Of a stretch of DNA of 64,000 nucleotides, positions 22,501 to 31,200 are shown piece by piece (the first letter of the stretch is position 1; every line of letters starts with the position of its first letter). The notes under the pieces were generated by a model, which was given only the letters and a program-made list of their open reading frames with translations, had not been told where the DNA came from and made no database searches. A program made the position numbers and the translations under genes. Source of the DNA: Allolobophora icterica (Eukaryota > Annelida > Clitellata > Crassiclitellata > Lumbricidae). The stretch spans positions 79,469,641-79,533,640 of the forward strand of contig OY744606.1 in NCBI GenBank assembly GCA_963556255.1, in the 5' to 3' direction.

Positions 22501-24062
22501 GAGGGACTTGATGGAGTTCTCAACATCAAAGGAAATTGTCGGGCATAGGCGAAAGGAGGAGGGGAGAGGAACTTGAGGGAGTTCTCAACATCAAAGGAAA
22601 TTGTGGCATCTAGGCGAAAGTAGGAGGGGAGAGGGACCTGATGGAGTGTTCAACATCAAAGGAAATCGTTGGGGCATAGGCGAAATGAGGAGGGGAGAGG
22701 GGCTTGCTGAAGCCCTTAATAATCAAAAGAAAACACTGGCAGATCATGGACAGCCAAAGGCCGTCGTCAAGGCAACTTACTGCTCCTGATATCATTACAT
22801 AATGTTACTGTAAGTTGAAATTTACCCACCCGGACCCGGATGACCTTTCAGCTCCGGGTCCGGGTGTCTTCCGGGTGTTCAATACCCGGAATTTCCGGGT
22901 ATCCGGGTCAGTACCCGGCTATGCCCTACGGATAACACATTTTTGACTTTTAATAACGACTAACATGAAAAGAAGTTTACTTATTTATAACGTATTAAAT
23001 ACACTTTGGCTGTAACTAATGAGATGTATGCGACTGTGAACATGCATGCATTTAATTAACAAGTTTTCCATGATCGGAGTGATTGCGCTGGTTGCAATTC
23101 ACAGTACAAGTTCAAGTTTAGATCACCTAACTGAGACCTGTACTTGGATTTATCTTTATAGTTGAAAATCTTTGTTGAAAGATGTAAGTGGATGCGAATA
23201 ACGCAAACATTTTAAAAGCAAAAGTTTGTATATTTGAGAATGTTTCCTTCCTGAGCGATGAAAAGACTGTTATTAGGTCTGATCCTTTGAGCTGTTCTTT
23301 GAGAACAATGTCACGTTGTGGGTCGGTTAATTCCAGCTGAAGTTCCGTATATATAAGCTAATTGTCAGTGTCAAATGTGAACATTATAGTAAGCAAGCAA
23401 ATTCAGTGTCAATTGATCTAAGATCCACAAATCGTCTGGAGAACTCTTCTGTCAAACTTAACAGCTGAAGGCTATATTTTTCCTAACCTGCAGTTTGCAA
23501 CTGCAGGGTAGGAAAGTTCCCGTATAGTTTTGTTCTTTCAACTGCTTTGAAAGCAACATTAGCTTTACTTGAACGGTTTTCACTTCTGCGTATACAGATC
23601 ATGTACAAAAAAAACCTGCAGGGAAAAGTGGGGCAGATCGGCAGAGTTAATGCATACATTGCATAGAGTAATTATTAAAGACAAGACCGGAATAGTAAGC
23701 AAGAGAGCAGAGCAATTTGGGTAAAACGAAGAAAACTTCTCACGGTCTGAATGTTTTTTTTATTTTCTGAAGAAATGTGGGGGCCGGATAAAAAGTGTTG
23801 GCGGGCCGGATCCGGCCCGCGGGCCGTAGTTTGCCCACCTCTGGGTTAGACTCTCTGCAGGCAGTCCCTGGAATTCTTGGTATTAACGCAAGTACTTGTA
23901 ATACAACCAACAAAGTCGTGTTGGACTATAAATTTAAGTTACACTCACTTTGAGAACTTTGACAAATTTGGGTTCAATGCAGTCACTGGCTTCATCTGCG
24001 GATGCATTTAGCAGGAACTGATAAAGCCAGTGAGACTTAGATTTATCCTTTCCACCATACAT
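12895..24062 (-). CDS. Large unrecognised protein with possible TPP1/ACD-like N-terminal OB fold (6 exons, 1630 aa)
   Basis: Exons on the minus strand: 24062-23949, 21744-21638, 20836-20669, 18421-18219, 17698-17085, 16581-12895. Every junction is GT-AG and the phases agree (0,2,2,1,0), giving 1631 codons with one stop. I do not recognise the protein firmly. Residues 11-130 show an order of motifs seen in the OB fold of TPP1/ACD: HWLYQFLL near the start, FVKVLK, ISDGDLFMDAIFSLEAI (compare the SDG...EAL strand pair of ACD), a DWD after that, and FQYQMFHF at the end. Residues ~200-1630 are Ser/Thr/Asn-rich and probably disordered. They carry a heptapeptide repeat (341-385), a hexapeptide repeat (~546-625), an 11/22-residue repeat (~884-985) and a basic patch (AKRNRLSLSQRRDPMALF) in exon 6. 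A shelterin-type telomere role is inference from the OB-like pattern only; another OB-fold or unrelated nuclear protein is equally possible. The gene model is solid, the function is not. Confidence 0.72.
14833..15137 (-). repeat. In-frame 33/66-nt repeat encoding VSVSxHLA motifs
   Basis: VSNHLASSSVSVTNQGAPA, VSGHLSSASVSVANQEASA, VSVSDHLAHASLSVSHQ, an 11-residue half-unit with a 22-residue full period. Confidence 0.8.
15913..16152 (-). repeat. In-frame 18-nt repeat encoding hexapeptides
   Basis: Units such as GNIPDD, GNVPET, GNVPNN, GTVPNF in exon 6 of the OB-like gene; 18-nt period around GGAA(C/T)ATT(T)CC. Confidence 0.85.
17085..17698 (-). CDS. OB-like protein, exon 5 (residues 198-402)
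   Basis: Acceptor ctttctaacag; donor ATG|gttact in phase 0. The first part is WLSDYFPVEETPTLPP, followed by a proline/serine-rich linker. The 3' end is a 21-nt tandem repeat encoding the heptapeptide DLQLEPN about six times. Confidence 0.68.
17130..17275 (-). repeat. In-frame 21-nt repeat encoding DLQLEPN heptapeptides
   Basis: Six to seven units (plus-strand ttgaaggtcatttggttcaag). Codon-level variation at the third and second unit positions; frame intact. Confidence 0.9.
17880..18010. repeat. Minisatellite, ~25-bp units (ccattccaggtggatccacagggag)
   Basis: Five to six units within intron 4 of the minus-strand gene. Confidence 0.88.
18100..18185. repeat. accactttaagaacc minisatellite
   Basis: Five degenerate ~15-18 bp units ending about 35 nt outside the exon-4 donor. 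Confidence 0.75.
18219..18421 (-). CDS. OB-like protein, exon 4 (residues 130-198)
   Basis: Acceptor tttctcag then G CAG CCA; donor gtagct after GAA G. Encodes a probably helical segment (SSLAVSLLMAQMSEDATPRT and on to EDQLRLDAIE). A plus-strand minisatellite of accacttta units lies just beyond the donor. Confidence 0.68.
18470..18660 (-). mobile_element. tRNA-derived SINE, family 2
   Basis: Reverse copy: tgcatttattaagtgccac tail, caattgtgagtgaaggact body, reversed B box aggatcaaaccc, and tRNA-like ttacaaggcgagcactgtagcc head. The same order recurs at 19.4, 20.05, 21.25 and 41.8 kb. Confidence 0.75.
18730..18935. mobile_element. Rearranged SINE family 1: reverse tail fused to forward head
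   Basis: 18735-18840 is the body in reverse orientation (gcgacttcattttcttagcc). 18865-18930 is the tRNA-like head in forward orientation (gtctagtggttagcatactgg). Confidence 0.6.
19310..19595 (-). mobile_element. tRNA-derived SINE, family 2, with expanded aatac tail
   Basis: Starts with degenerate (aatacaatgc)n at 19310-19380, then the family body and the reversed tRNA-like head near 19520-19570. Confidence 0.7.
19985..20130 (-). mobile_element. tRNA-derived SINE, family 2 (partial)
   Basis: cgcatttatcaagc tail, gggaggaggatcgaaccc reversed B box and gttacaaggcgagcaatc head. An ATT-rich tract (19780-19830) lies just left. Confidence 0.65.
20193..20628. mobile_element. TIR MITE with GGGGCCATCCA/GGGGCCGTCCA ends, 436 bp
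   Basis: Left GGGGCCATCCATATATTACG, right (reverse complement) GGGGCCGTCCACATATTACG, flanked by TAA on both sides. A second, shorter relative lies at 25364-25530. The 3-bp duplication suggests PIF/Harbinger, not proven. Confidence 0.8.
20669..20836 (-). CDS. OB-like protein, exon 3 (residues 74-130)
   Basis: Acceptor gatgtttctgtcag followed by A TGC GAT fits the phase-2 end of exon 2. The donor gtgtat follows GGG AT. The more 5' AG at 20865-20866, inside a SINE tail, would break the frame and is rejected. Encodes IDWDSCNLLLKKYRVRY and FQYQMFHFG. Confidence 0.68.
21165..21355 (-). mobile_element. tRNA-derived SINE, family 2
   Basis: tatttgatgttgccctccttcc tail, gtgagtgaaggacttgctcaagg body, reversed head ending tagccaatcagctccc. 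Confidence 0.7.
21541..21620. repeat. CATA/CACA microsatellite
   Basis: gatacatacacc, acacacacac and catacatacat runs, ending 20 nt outside the exon-2 donor of the minus-strand gene. Confidence 0.85.
21638..21744 (-). CDS. OB-like protein, exon 2 (residues 39-74)
   Basis: Acceptor gggttgcag, then CAT GTG GCC in phase 0; donor gtaagt after ATT CT (phase 2). Encodes the ISDGDLFMDAIFSLEAI stretch that most resembles the ACD OB fold. Confidence 0.7.
22134..22928. mobile_element. hAT element (inner, nested), 795 bp
   Basis: Perfect TIR TAGGGCATAGCCGGGT at both ends; target duplication CGGATAAC at 22126-22133 and 22929-22936, cutting the outer element. Subterminal CCGGGTCCGGGTA-type repeats at both ends; the middle is a ~66-bp tandem repeat. 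Confidence 0.93.
22330..22745. repeat. ~66-bp tandem repeat inside the inner hAT
   Basis: About six units containing cgaaaggaggaggggagagg and aacatcaaaggaaattgtcg. Confidence 0.85.
23949..24062 (-). CDS. OB-like protein, exon 1 (residues 1-38)
   Basis: ATG at 24062-24060 with A at -3; reads MYGGKDKSKSHWLYQFLL and onward, ending AAA before donor gtgagt, phase 0. A 9-codon upstream ORF ends 4 nt before this ATG. Confidence 0.7.
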
Positions 24063-24066
24063 CGTT

Positions 24067-24096
24067 TCAAAACACTTTGAGTTGGTTCGCCGCCAT
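24067..24096 (-). promoter_or_regulatory. Upstream ORF (9 codons) in leader of the OB-like gene
   Basis: ATG GCG GCG AAC CAA CTC AAA GTG TTT TGA with G at -3 and +4. The stop is 4 nt before the main ATG at 24062. The start also coincides with a YY1-like AAATGGCGGC motif. Translation and regulation are inferred. Confidence 0.45.
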
Positions 24097-24599
24097 TTCA
24101 AAATATTCTACTCCCAGTTCTTCGCCTTTTTAGCAAGTAAGAAGCTGAAGGCTGATATACGCTGTGACATAGTTACAGCATAATTGTGTTTTTTCGTACA
24201 CAGTACCTCTCCAGATTTATACAGCGCCCAATAGGCGGAGTCGCGGGAAACAGATTATTCACTGGCACTTAGTCAAAACAAAATCGCTAGGCAGATCGGA
24301 TTTAAATCGGTTAGTGGTCACGAACCAAAGGGTCAGGGAGGCAGACTAAGGTGGATTGTGTGTAGACCACGGTGTAGACCTGTTGCGAGAGAGGCAAGGA
24401 ATCTATTTATAAAAAGTCCTTGCGAGAGAGGTAATAGGTAAGAGGAAGAGGCAGACTCAGTCAGAAAGGGATTTTTGAAAGAACAGGATGTCCAGTGTTC
24501 AGTGAAAGACCCTATGGTTCCTCTATCTCTCACCTCCGCGTCCCCAGGGCTTTCCACTAAAAACTAAAGTCTCACCCTTTAATGAATTCCTACTCTTTA

Positions 24600-25050
24600 A
24601 GAATTCTCTGACTCATCTGATCTTCTGCCTTACAATTCTTTTTGCTCTGATGTAGAGCAGCATGCTTTCTAGATCTGGACCTCTGATTCGAACCTCCTTT
24701 TGACTACCAGTTTGCTGATCCTCCCATATCGCCTGTTGACATCAACTCTCCTCCGCTTGCACTGTCCTCCGCTGCTTTCCACTCACGACTGAAAACCGAA
24801 CTCTTCAAGCTATCCTATCGTGATTCCATTCCTGCGCCACCACACAACCACCATCATCACCGATTACCACCGTAGCACCCTGCTGTCTCCTCGGCTTGAC
24901 CTCCCCGGACTCTGACCTGGCACCGGAACGGATAAGGCGGACATGGCTATTGCGGACTTGATTTGATATAGCGCCGGTGAATTAGGCTGGTCTCTCTGAC
25001 GTGGCTTTTGTGTGGCGCTGAGAAATTTCGGAGATTTACATTACATTACA
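24600..25050 (+). pseudogene. CR1-like retrotransposon 3' end relic
   Basis: Degraded ...FHSRLKTELFKLSYRDS, then a tail with gatatagcgccggtgaat and gtggcgctgagaaatttcgg, ending in acattacatt repeats. Confidence 0.6.
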
Positions 25051-25051
25051 T

Positions 25052-25269
25052 CAGTGGCGGCGATCTTGTTTGACAGGTGGGGGGGGGGTCATTTTGGAAC
25101 TGATCTGGTGAAAAAAGAGTTTTGGACTGATCTGGCGAAAAAAAGAGGTCAAAAAAATTTTATGACTTTTTTGGGTTTCCTTAAAATTTGGGGGTCCGAT
25201 GTATGGCATGTCCCCCACTCTTAAAGGTGGGGTCTTGTCCCCCTCGACCCCCCGGGATCGCCGCCCATG
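25052..25269. mobile_element. hAT MITE (GGCGGCGATC family), 218 bp
   Basis: Left CAGTGGCGGCGATC, right (reverse complement) CATGGGCGGCGATC; target duplication CATTACAT on both sides (within an acattacatt repeat, so borders could slide). Sibling at 47814-48005. Confidence 0.85.
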
Positions 25270-25363
25270 CATTACATTACATTACATTACCATAAAGCTG
25301 GGCGTATATTCACGAGCGCTGAATACTAATTAGAATCATTGCTTCAACGAATTGTTTTGATTG

Positions 25364-25530
25364 GGGGCCGTCCATAAATGACGTCACGCTATTTTGGCCG
25401 ATTTTTTACCCCCCCTCCCCCCCTCGTCACACGTCGTCACAAGTAGTAACACCCCTCTTGTCACACATCGTCACAAATTTCTGACCCCCCTCCCTCCCCT
25501 AGGTGCGTGACGTCATTTATGGACGGCCCC
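25364..25530. mobile_element. Palindromic MITE, 167 bp (GGGGCCGTCCATAAATGACG ends)
   Basis: Ends GGGGCCGTCCATAAATGACG are inverted with at least 20 matching bases; TTG on both sides. Lies in the 2.2-kb divergent intergenic region, about 700 bp upstream of URI1. Confidence 0.88.
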
Positions 25531-26232
25531 TTGTGCGGTTTAATTGGTAACTCGTATGGTTGCACTTCTATTCCTCTGCTAATATTTTGTTTACTTGTAT
25601 AAGATTGACAATATCTGGAAAATATCGGCTTAGGAAATTCTACTGAACTAGAATATTTCTGGTCGGTTCACTCTAGTTAAAATTATTGCTATGCCTTTCA
25701 TAAATGATAATAACAGTATCTATACAAGGCATCATGTAAATTATTACTTCTTAGGACCTCGTTTAGTGGAAGCATGATGCATGCCGCGATCTGTGCCAAA
25801 GATTGCTGGAAAAGAACGCCCAAACTTTGCACACTGATCATATAACGGAATTGGAAAGAATGCAAAGTGGGAATCACTTATTATCGCTCAGCACGAGAAA
25901 CACCGTTTTATACCACGAAATGGTATTGGGGCATTTATGGCGCGGTTGATAGAAACATCTTATGCAAACCTGAATATTGGAATTTCTTAGTGCTATACCA
26001 AAACTAGGTTCAGTACTTTTTCTAGCTATGGTAAGGCCCTCCTCTTCAGAACCCTTGTTCAGCCATGTTATTTGCACTTTTGGAGGATTCTTAAAATGCG
26101 CTTTATAAAAAGTCCAGCTACATACATACCTGTTTGGAATATTCCTTGCAGTTCAATATTTGTTAACTTATTCACAACTATTATTGTTCATTTGGTTCTG
26201 TTTTAGCTGTTTGATTCCATCTTGATTTGAAA
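25531..26232. other. URI1 5' flank
   Basis: AT-rich, no gene. ttccatcttgatttg just before the ATG contains a reversed AAGATGG (YY1-like) core; no TATA box is convincing. Confidence 0.35.
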
Positions 26233-26312
26233 ATGGATTTACAACATATAGAACGTCTTGCATCGGTTCAAGAGGACGCTGTGAGGAAAACAGATGATGA
26301 TATCAAACTGCT
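26233..26312 (+). CDS. URI1: URI1 exon 1 (residues 1-26)
   Basis: ATG with AAA upstream (good context), encoding MDLQHIERLASVQEDAVRK, the first half of the prefoldin helix; donor CT|gtaagt, phase 2. Too short for most ORF filters. Confidence 0.85.
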
Positions 26313-28244
26313 GTAAGTCAAAAAACCTTTTTCAAACTGAAAAGCAAGGGTATGTAATGATATCCAATAGTCATAGACTGTAAGTTGTAAACCCTTTACC
26401 CAACCCAAATGCACAGGTAAGAACATCACAAAGTTGCTAGTTTTAAACTAGTTATCACATCCAATGGCTACAAATAATGATATACACGTACTGAAGCACT
26501 TAATATTATTATTAATTATTATTATTAGTGATGTTGTATTTGGATATTTATAAAGTGCTTCTAGCGGGAGGGCCATTCAGAAGCACTCCTAGTGCGAGAG
26601 ATCCCGAGAGAAAAAGCAAGTTTTAAGCAAGGTAAAAGAGGAAGAGACGTTACCTGAGAGATGAGATGGAGCGACGAGAATAGAAGAATGAACGGATGGA
26701 GGAAGCTCATTCCAAAGAGCAGGGCCAATGGAGGCAAAAGACCTAGATTGAGCCAGAGAAGTCCTGACATGGGAACAAGGAGGTCCAAATGGTCAGAAAG
26801 AAGCAGCAGAGTGAGGGCAATGAATTAATGGAGGAGGTTAAGTCACATAAATATTTGGAGTGGAACCAAGTTGAGCCTTAGAGATAAGGATGAGGACCTT
26901 GAATTGTATGCGGGCAGATATTGGGAGCCAGTGGAGTTTTTTTGCCATAAAGGTGGTGATATGAGAGAGTCGAGGAAGACGGGCAATTAGTCTAGCAGCA
27001 GCACTGAGAACGGACTGAATAGGGGCAAAACGGACCTTGGGAAGACCAATGAGGAGGGAATTGCAGTAGTCAAGTCGAGAGCAGACAAATGCATGGACAA
27101 TCAAAGTGAAAATTGGAGATGAGATGGAGCGACGGATGCCCTAACGGGCCTTAGGTGAAAGTAGGAAGTGCGGGTGAGTTTGGAAATGTGTTCAGTAAAG
27201 GTGAGAGAATTGTCAAGGGTCACTCCTAGATCACGAATGCTAGACGAGAAAGTGAAAAGCGGACACCTTTGAGAGAGCAGAGCTAAGTCAAGTTTCTGAA
27301 GTTGCTGAGGAGCGCCAAACCAGATAATTTTGGTTTTGGAAGAGTTGAGGGAGAGGTGATAAGAAGACATCCAGGAATGGAGATCATGAGAAAGAGCTTC
27401 GATGTGCTCAGCAAGAAGAAGTTGAGAGCAAGGTGTAATAGCATGGGAAAGGTAATAATGTGCCGTTTTACTACCTCACAAAGAACTGTAGTAGATAAAA
27501 ACCCATTTGTAAGTTATAAACCCTTTATCCAAGCTCAGTTGCAAGTTCAGGAGGATCGAATTGATGTAAGCTGTTAACCATTTGTATGGATTCAGTAATT
27601 TAAATTTTTAGAGAGAAATATGCTGATGAATACAAAGCTTTGAAAGAGCAGCTGTCGACACTTCCCGACCGTGTGAGCTATGATATTATGGTAAGACAAA
27701 TTCATTATAAGTTTATGGTTTGGTTGAATATTTGAATAATTTTTACCACGGTTAATAATTTGTCTTTTGTTTTTGTTGTTGTTTTGACAGTTTTGTTCTT
27801 TCTTAAATTTATTTTTGTTATTTTTATTTGTTTTTGTTATTTCCTTTTTACAACTTTTTATTTAATTTTTTTATATTTTATTTATACCTTTTATTTGGTT
27901 TTGTTGCTCTTTTAAAAATGTTGTATTAAATATTTTTATTTCTAATGATTTATTTTTTCTCAGCTTCTTGTTGCAGATGCTTTTGTTGGGATTTTTGATG
28001 TTTGCTATGAAGGTAACTGATTGAAATTTCCACTGTTGTTGCTGTTGTTGTTGTTAGGTTCCTTTTGGAAATGTTGCCTTCATGCCAGGAAAACTGGTTC
28101 ACACGAATGAGATTCGTGTTCTACTTGGAGACGATTGGTTTGTTGATCGGTCCGCGAAACAAGCCGTAGAGATCATCGACAGGCGACTCCAAAGTATTCA
28201 ACTTGATAATTGCTACTGATATACTGCATTATTATTATGATTAT

Positions 28245-28275
<31 letters not shown>

Positions 28276-31200
28276 TATTTATTGTTATTACTTTTTCTAT
28301 TGCTTTTTATTATTTTGGTTTTATATAGACACAGAAAAAGAGACAGACAGACATACAGACCCAGACAGAGGAAGACAGTGAGATGCAGACAGAGGTAGGG
28401 GGAGATGACAGGAGAGAGAGAGACAAAGAAACAAAGAATAATAGATACAAGAGGTCCTATGTGTTACGCATAGATGCCAGAGACCCGACAAAGGAAATTG
28501 TTTGTACATGACGTGAAATGATCTTTCACCCAGTTTACACCTTTGTGAGAGTTTAAAACAGGTGCTATATAAATGGCCAGGTGCATACTCAGATACGCAC
28601 CTTGGACGTGCAAAAACTAAAGCTCAAAAGTGGTTGTTCTTTGGAAAGATTTTAGCCATCGTTTACGCAGTTTCAGCTGTTGTTTCTTTAATTTCAGTCG
28701 CTGCTTCCTTCTGTGATTTCAGCTGTTGTTTCTGGATTTTCAGCCATTGTTTCTGTAATTCAGCCATTGTTTCTGTAATTCAGCCATTGTTTCTGTAATT
28801 CAGCCATTGTTTCTGTGATTTCAGTTGTCGATCAGGATATTGTCAGTTTGAAAAGGCAACAGGATCTCTTTAAGCCACGCCTAGACTTCACGAAGGAGTT
28901 CAAGGAACAGGTATACATGCTAAACTAATCAAATCGAAAACTTCTATAGCGCCGTTATTATCATTCACAAGGATTGTCGCTTATTTGAACACGGTAGCCA
29001 ATTGGTTAGAGCGCTCGCCTTGTAACACAAAGAACACAGGTTTGATTCTCCTCCGAGACAATTACTGTGTAGGGATATTTAGCCAGTCAAATTTATCCAA
29101 ATTGCCAGCACCATTGATTAGATAGTTGCACTTAATAAATGCAAAATAATAATAAGTGAGAGTTAGTTAAGAATGCGAGATCTTTGTAAAGACTGAGCTA
29201 ACGCCTTGTTTCTTTCATCATTATTGTTTTAGCAAACATTTTTAACACGCATAGTAAACAATGTGAATCTGAGTCGCCAGGTGAAGAGCAGTTAGATATT
29301 GCGATATGTGAAAGCCAATGAGAAGTAGTGAGTCATGATAGTGTTGAAATGGCAGAACCTAATACTGGCAACATTTCAACATGTGGCCGCAAAGCAGTTT
29401 TACCATTTGTGGCTGCATGTTTCGTCAAAACCAAGCCGTAATCAGATCAATATCAGAAGATCAGTCCATAAGACAGTGAGGCAGTTATGGTGGATAATCA
29501 GTTTGAAAGAGATAGGCTAAGTTTTAAGTTGAGAACGAAATGACACAAGTGACTGAGCAGAGCGCACAGACACAGAGAGAGTTTCAAAAAGTAGGTCCAG
29601 CAACCGAAAAAGCTCGTTCACCAAGAACAATCCTTGGTTATGGTATACGACCAGAGAAATATAATCAGATGACCTCGTTGAATAATGATAAATCTGGGGA
29701 ATAAAAACTGATTTAAAGTATTGTGGCTGGCCAGAGTTCACAGAGTCTTCAATGCACACATGTGGAACCCAACCAATGGATTCCCATCATGTTCAGTCTC
29801 TGGGTCTAAGTTTATTGATGGAGCAACAATGGCTTGGTTCAGAGAGATTGGCTTTGACTCAGATCGAAGTTAGATCAGAATTACAGTTGGATTGAAATTG
29901 AATGGATGTAACAGTGAGGAATATTTACCTAATTTCAGCAAAATTTGTGCATTTGTTCGTAGGCACAGCTAGAAGCACAAATTGTGGAAGAATACAACGA
30001 AGATGAAGAGAAGAAATGGCGAGGTATTTGATCTCTGCCTCAGTTTAATTATGGGGTGCTCGATGGTGTAGTGGTTAGCGTGGTCAATTGGTCATGTGAC
30101 TTATGTCAGGATTCAAATCCCCGCCGGGGCAGAAATTTTGTTTGAAATTGCTGCTCCACCTGCACCCATAGCCAACTCAGCTAAAATGAGTACACTGACT
30201 GTACACTGTCGGTGGGAAGATAAGACAGTGATGGAGAGGACTGGCCACCTCCCCTCTTATGCTGAGACTAAGAAAATAAAGTCGCTAACACTTCAAACTC
30301 ATGGCTGCCTCAAGGCTAGCGTAACACTTTAACGACGAGATTGTACTAAAAGTAACTGGTAAACCAATGCAGCTGGTCGTTAAAGTTTTGAGGGACTGCT
30401 CTTTTGCTACTTCATAGTTCAGTTAGCGACTAATTCCCTGCTCCTTCCCTTCCCTTTTCACACCATCCCCTTCCCCTATATGGATGTATGAATTTAGTAT
30501 GCATTGTCAGACACTTAAAAGTCACTCACAGATAACCAAGTACATGTTTCAACACTGATAATTTGTTGATGACACTGAGACCACAATAGAGCTAACGTCA
30601 AGACATCTCTCAGGATTGCAACCATGAAGCATGCAAGAATAGATTAAATTATTCTTCATTATACATGCAAGAATACATCATCAGTTGAACGTTCTTCAAA
30701 CCAAAATAACGCGATCCTGTCACAGAACATATTTCAGCATAGGGCCAAAAAGGGTGGTGACTGTCGTCACCACTCTTAAAAGCAGTGGTGACCGGATACA
30801 GCCGTCACTATACGAAGTTACGTCTATGTGTGTGCTTATACAAGATATACATGTACTTTATATGTTAAATCGACTGGGTTAAGCTTCAAACTAAATGCAA
30901 GGCTGTTCTGATATTATCTACGCTGGAAACTTTGATAGCACCAATGTCATCGTAATTGTCACTAACAGCTTCTATGGTGCTCTGGACAACCCCTTTGACT
31001 TGATGCAGTGCTCGTGAATAAGCTAGTGCTCTGCATTTAGCTTTAGAGTAGCGCTTTATAAATTTGGAGTTTATGATTTCGAGTACTAGTGCCAGTGTTT
31101 GATTATGATTAGTGCCAGTGTTTGATTATGATTAGTGCCAGTGTTTGATTATGATTAGTGCCAGTGTTTGATTATGATTAGTGCCAGTGTTTGATTATGA

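Larger units (their letters stand above)
22065..23843. mobile_element. hAT element (outer), 1779 bp including a nested hAT
   Basis: Left CAGGGGTGGGCAAACT, right (reverse complement) CAGAGGTGGGCAAACT; target duplication GGTTAGAC at 22057-22064 and 23844-23851. Subterminal GGAGGGCCGGATAA / GGGGGCCGGATAA copies support the ends. About 976 bp without the insert; no transposase frame. Confidence 0.93.
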
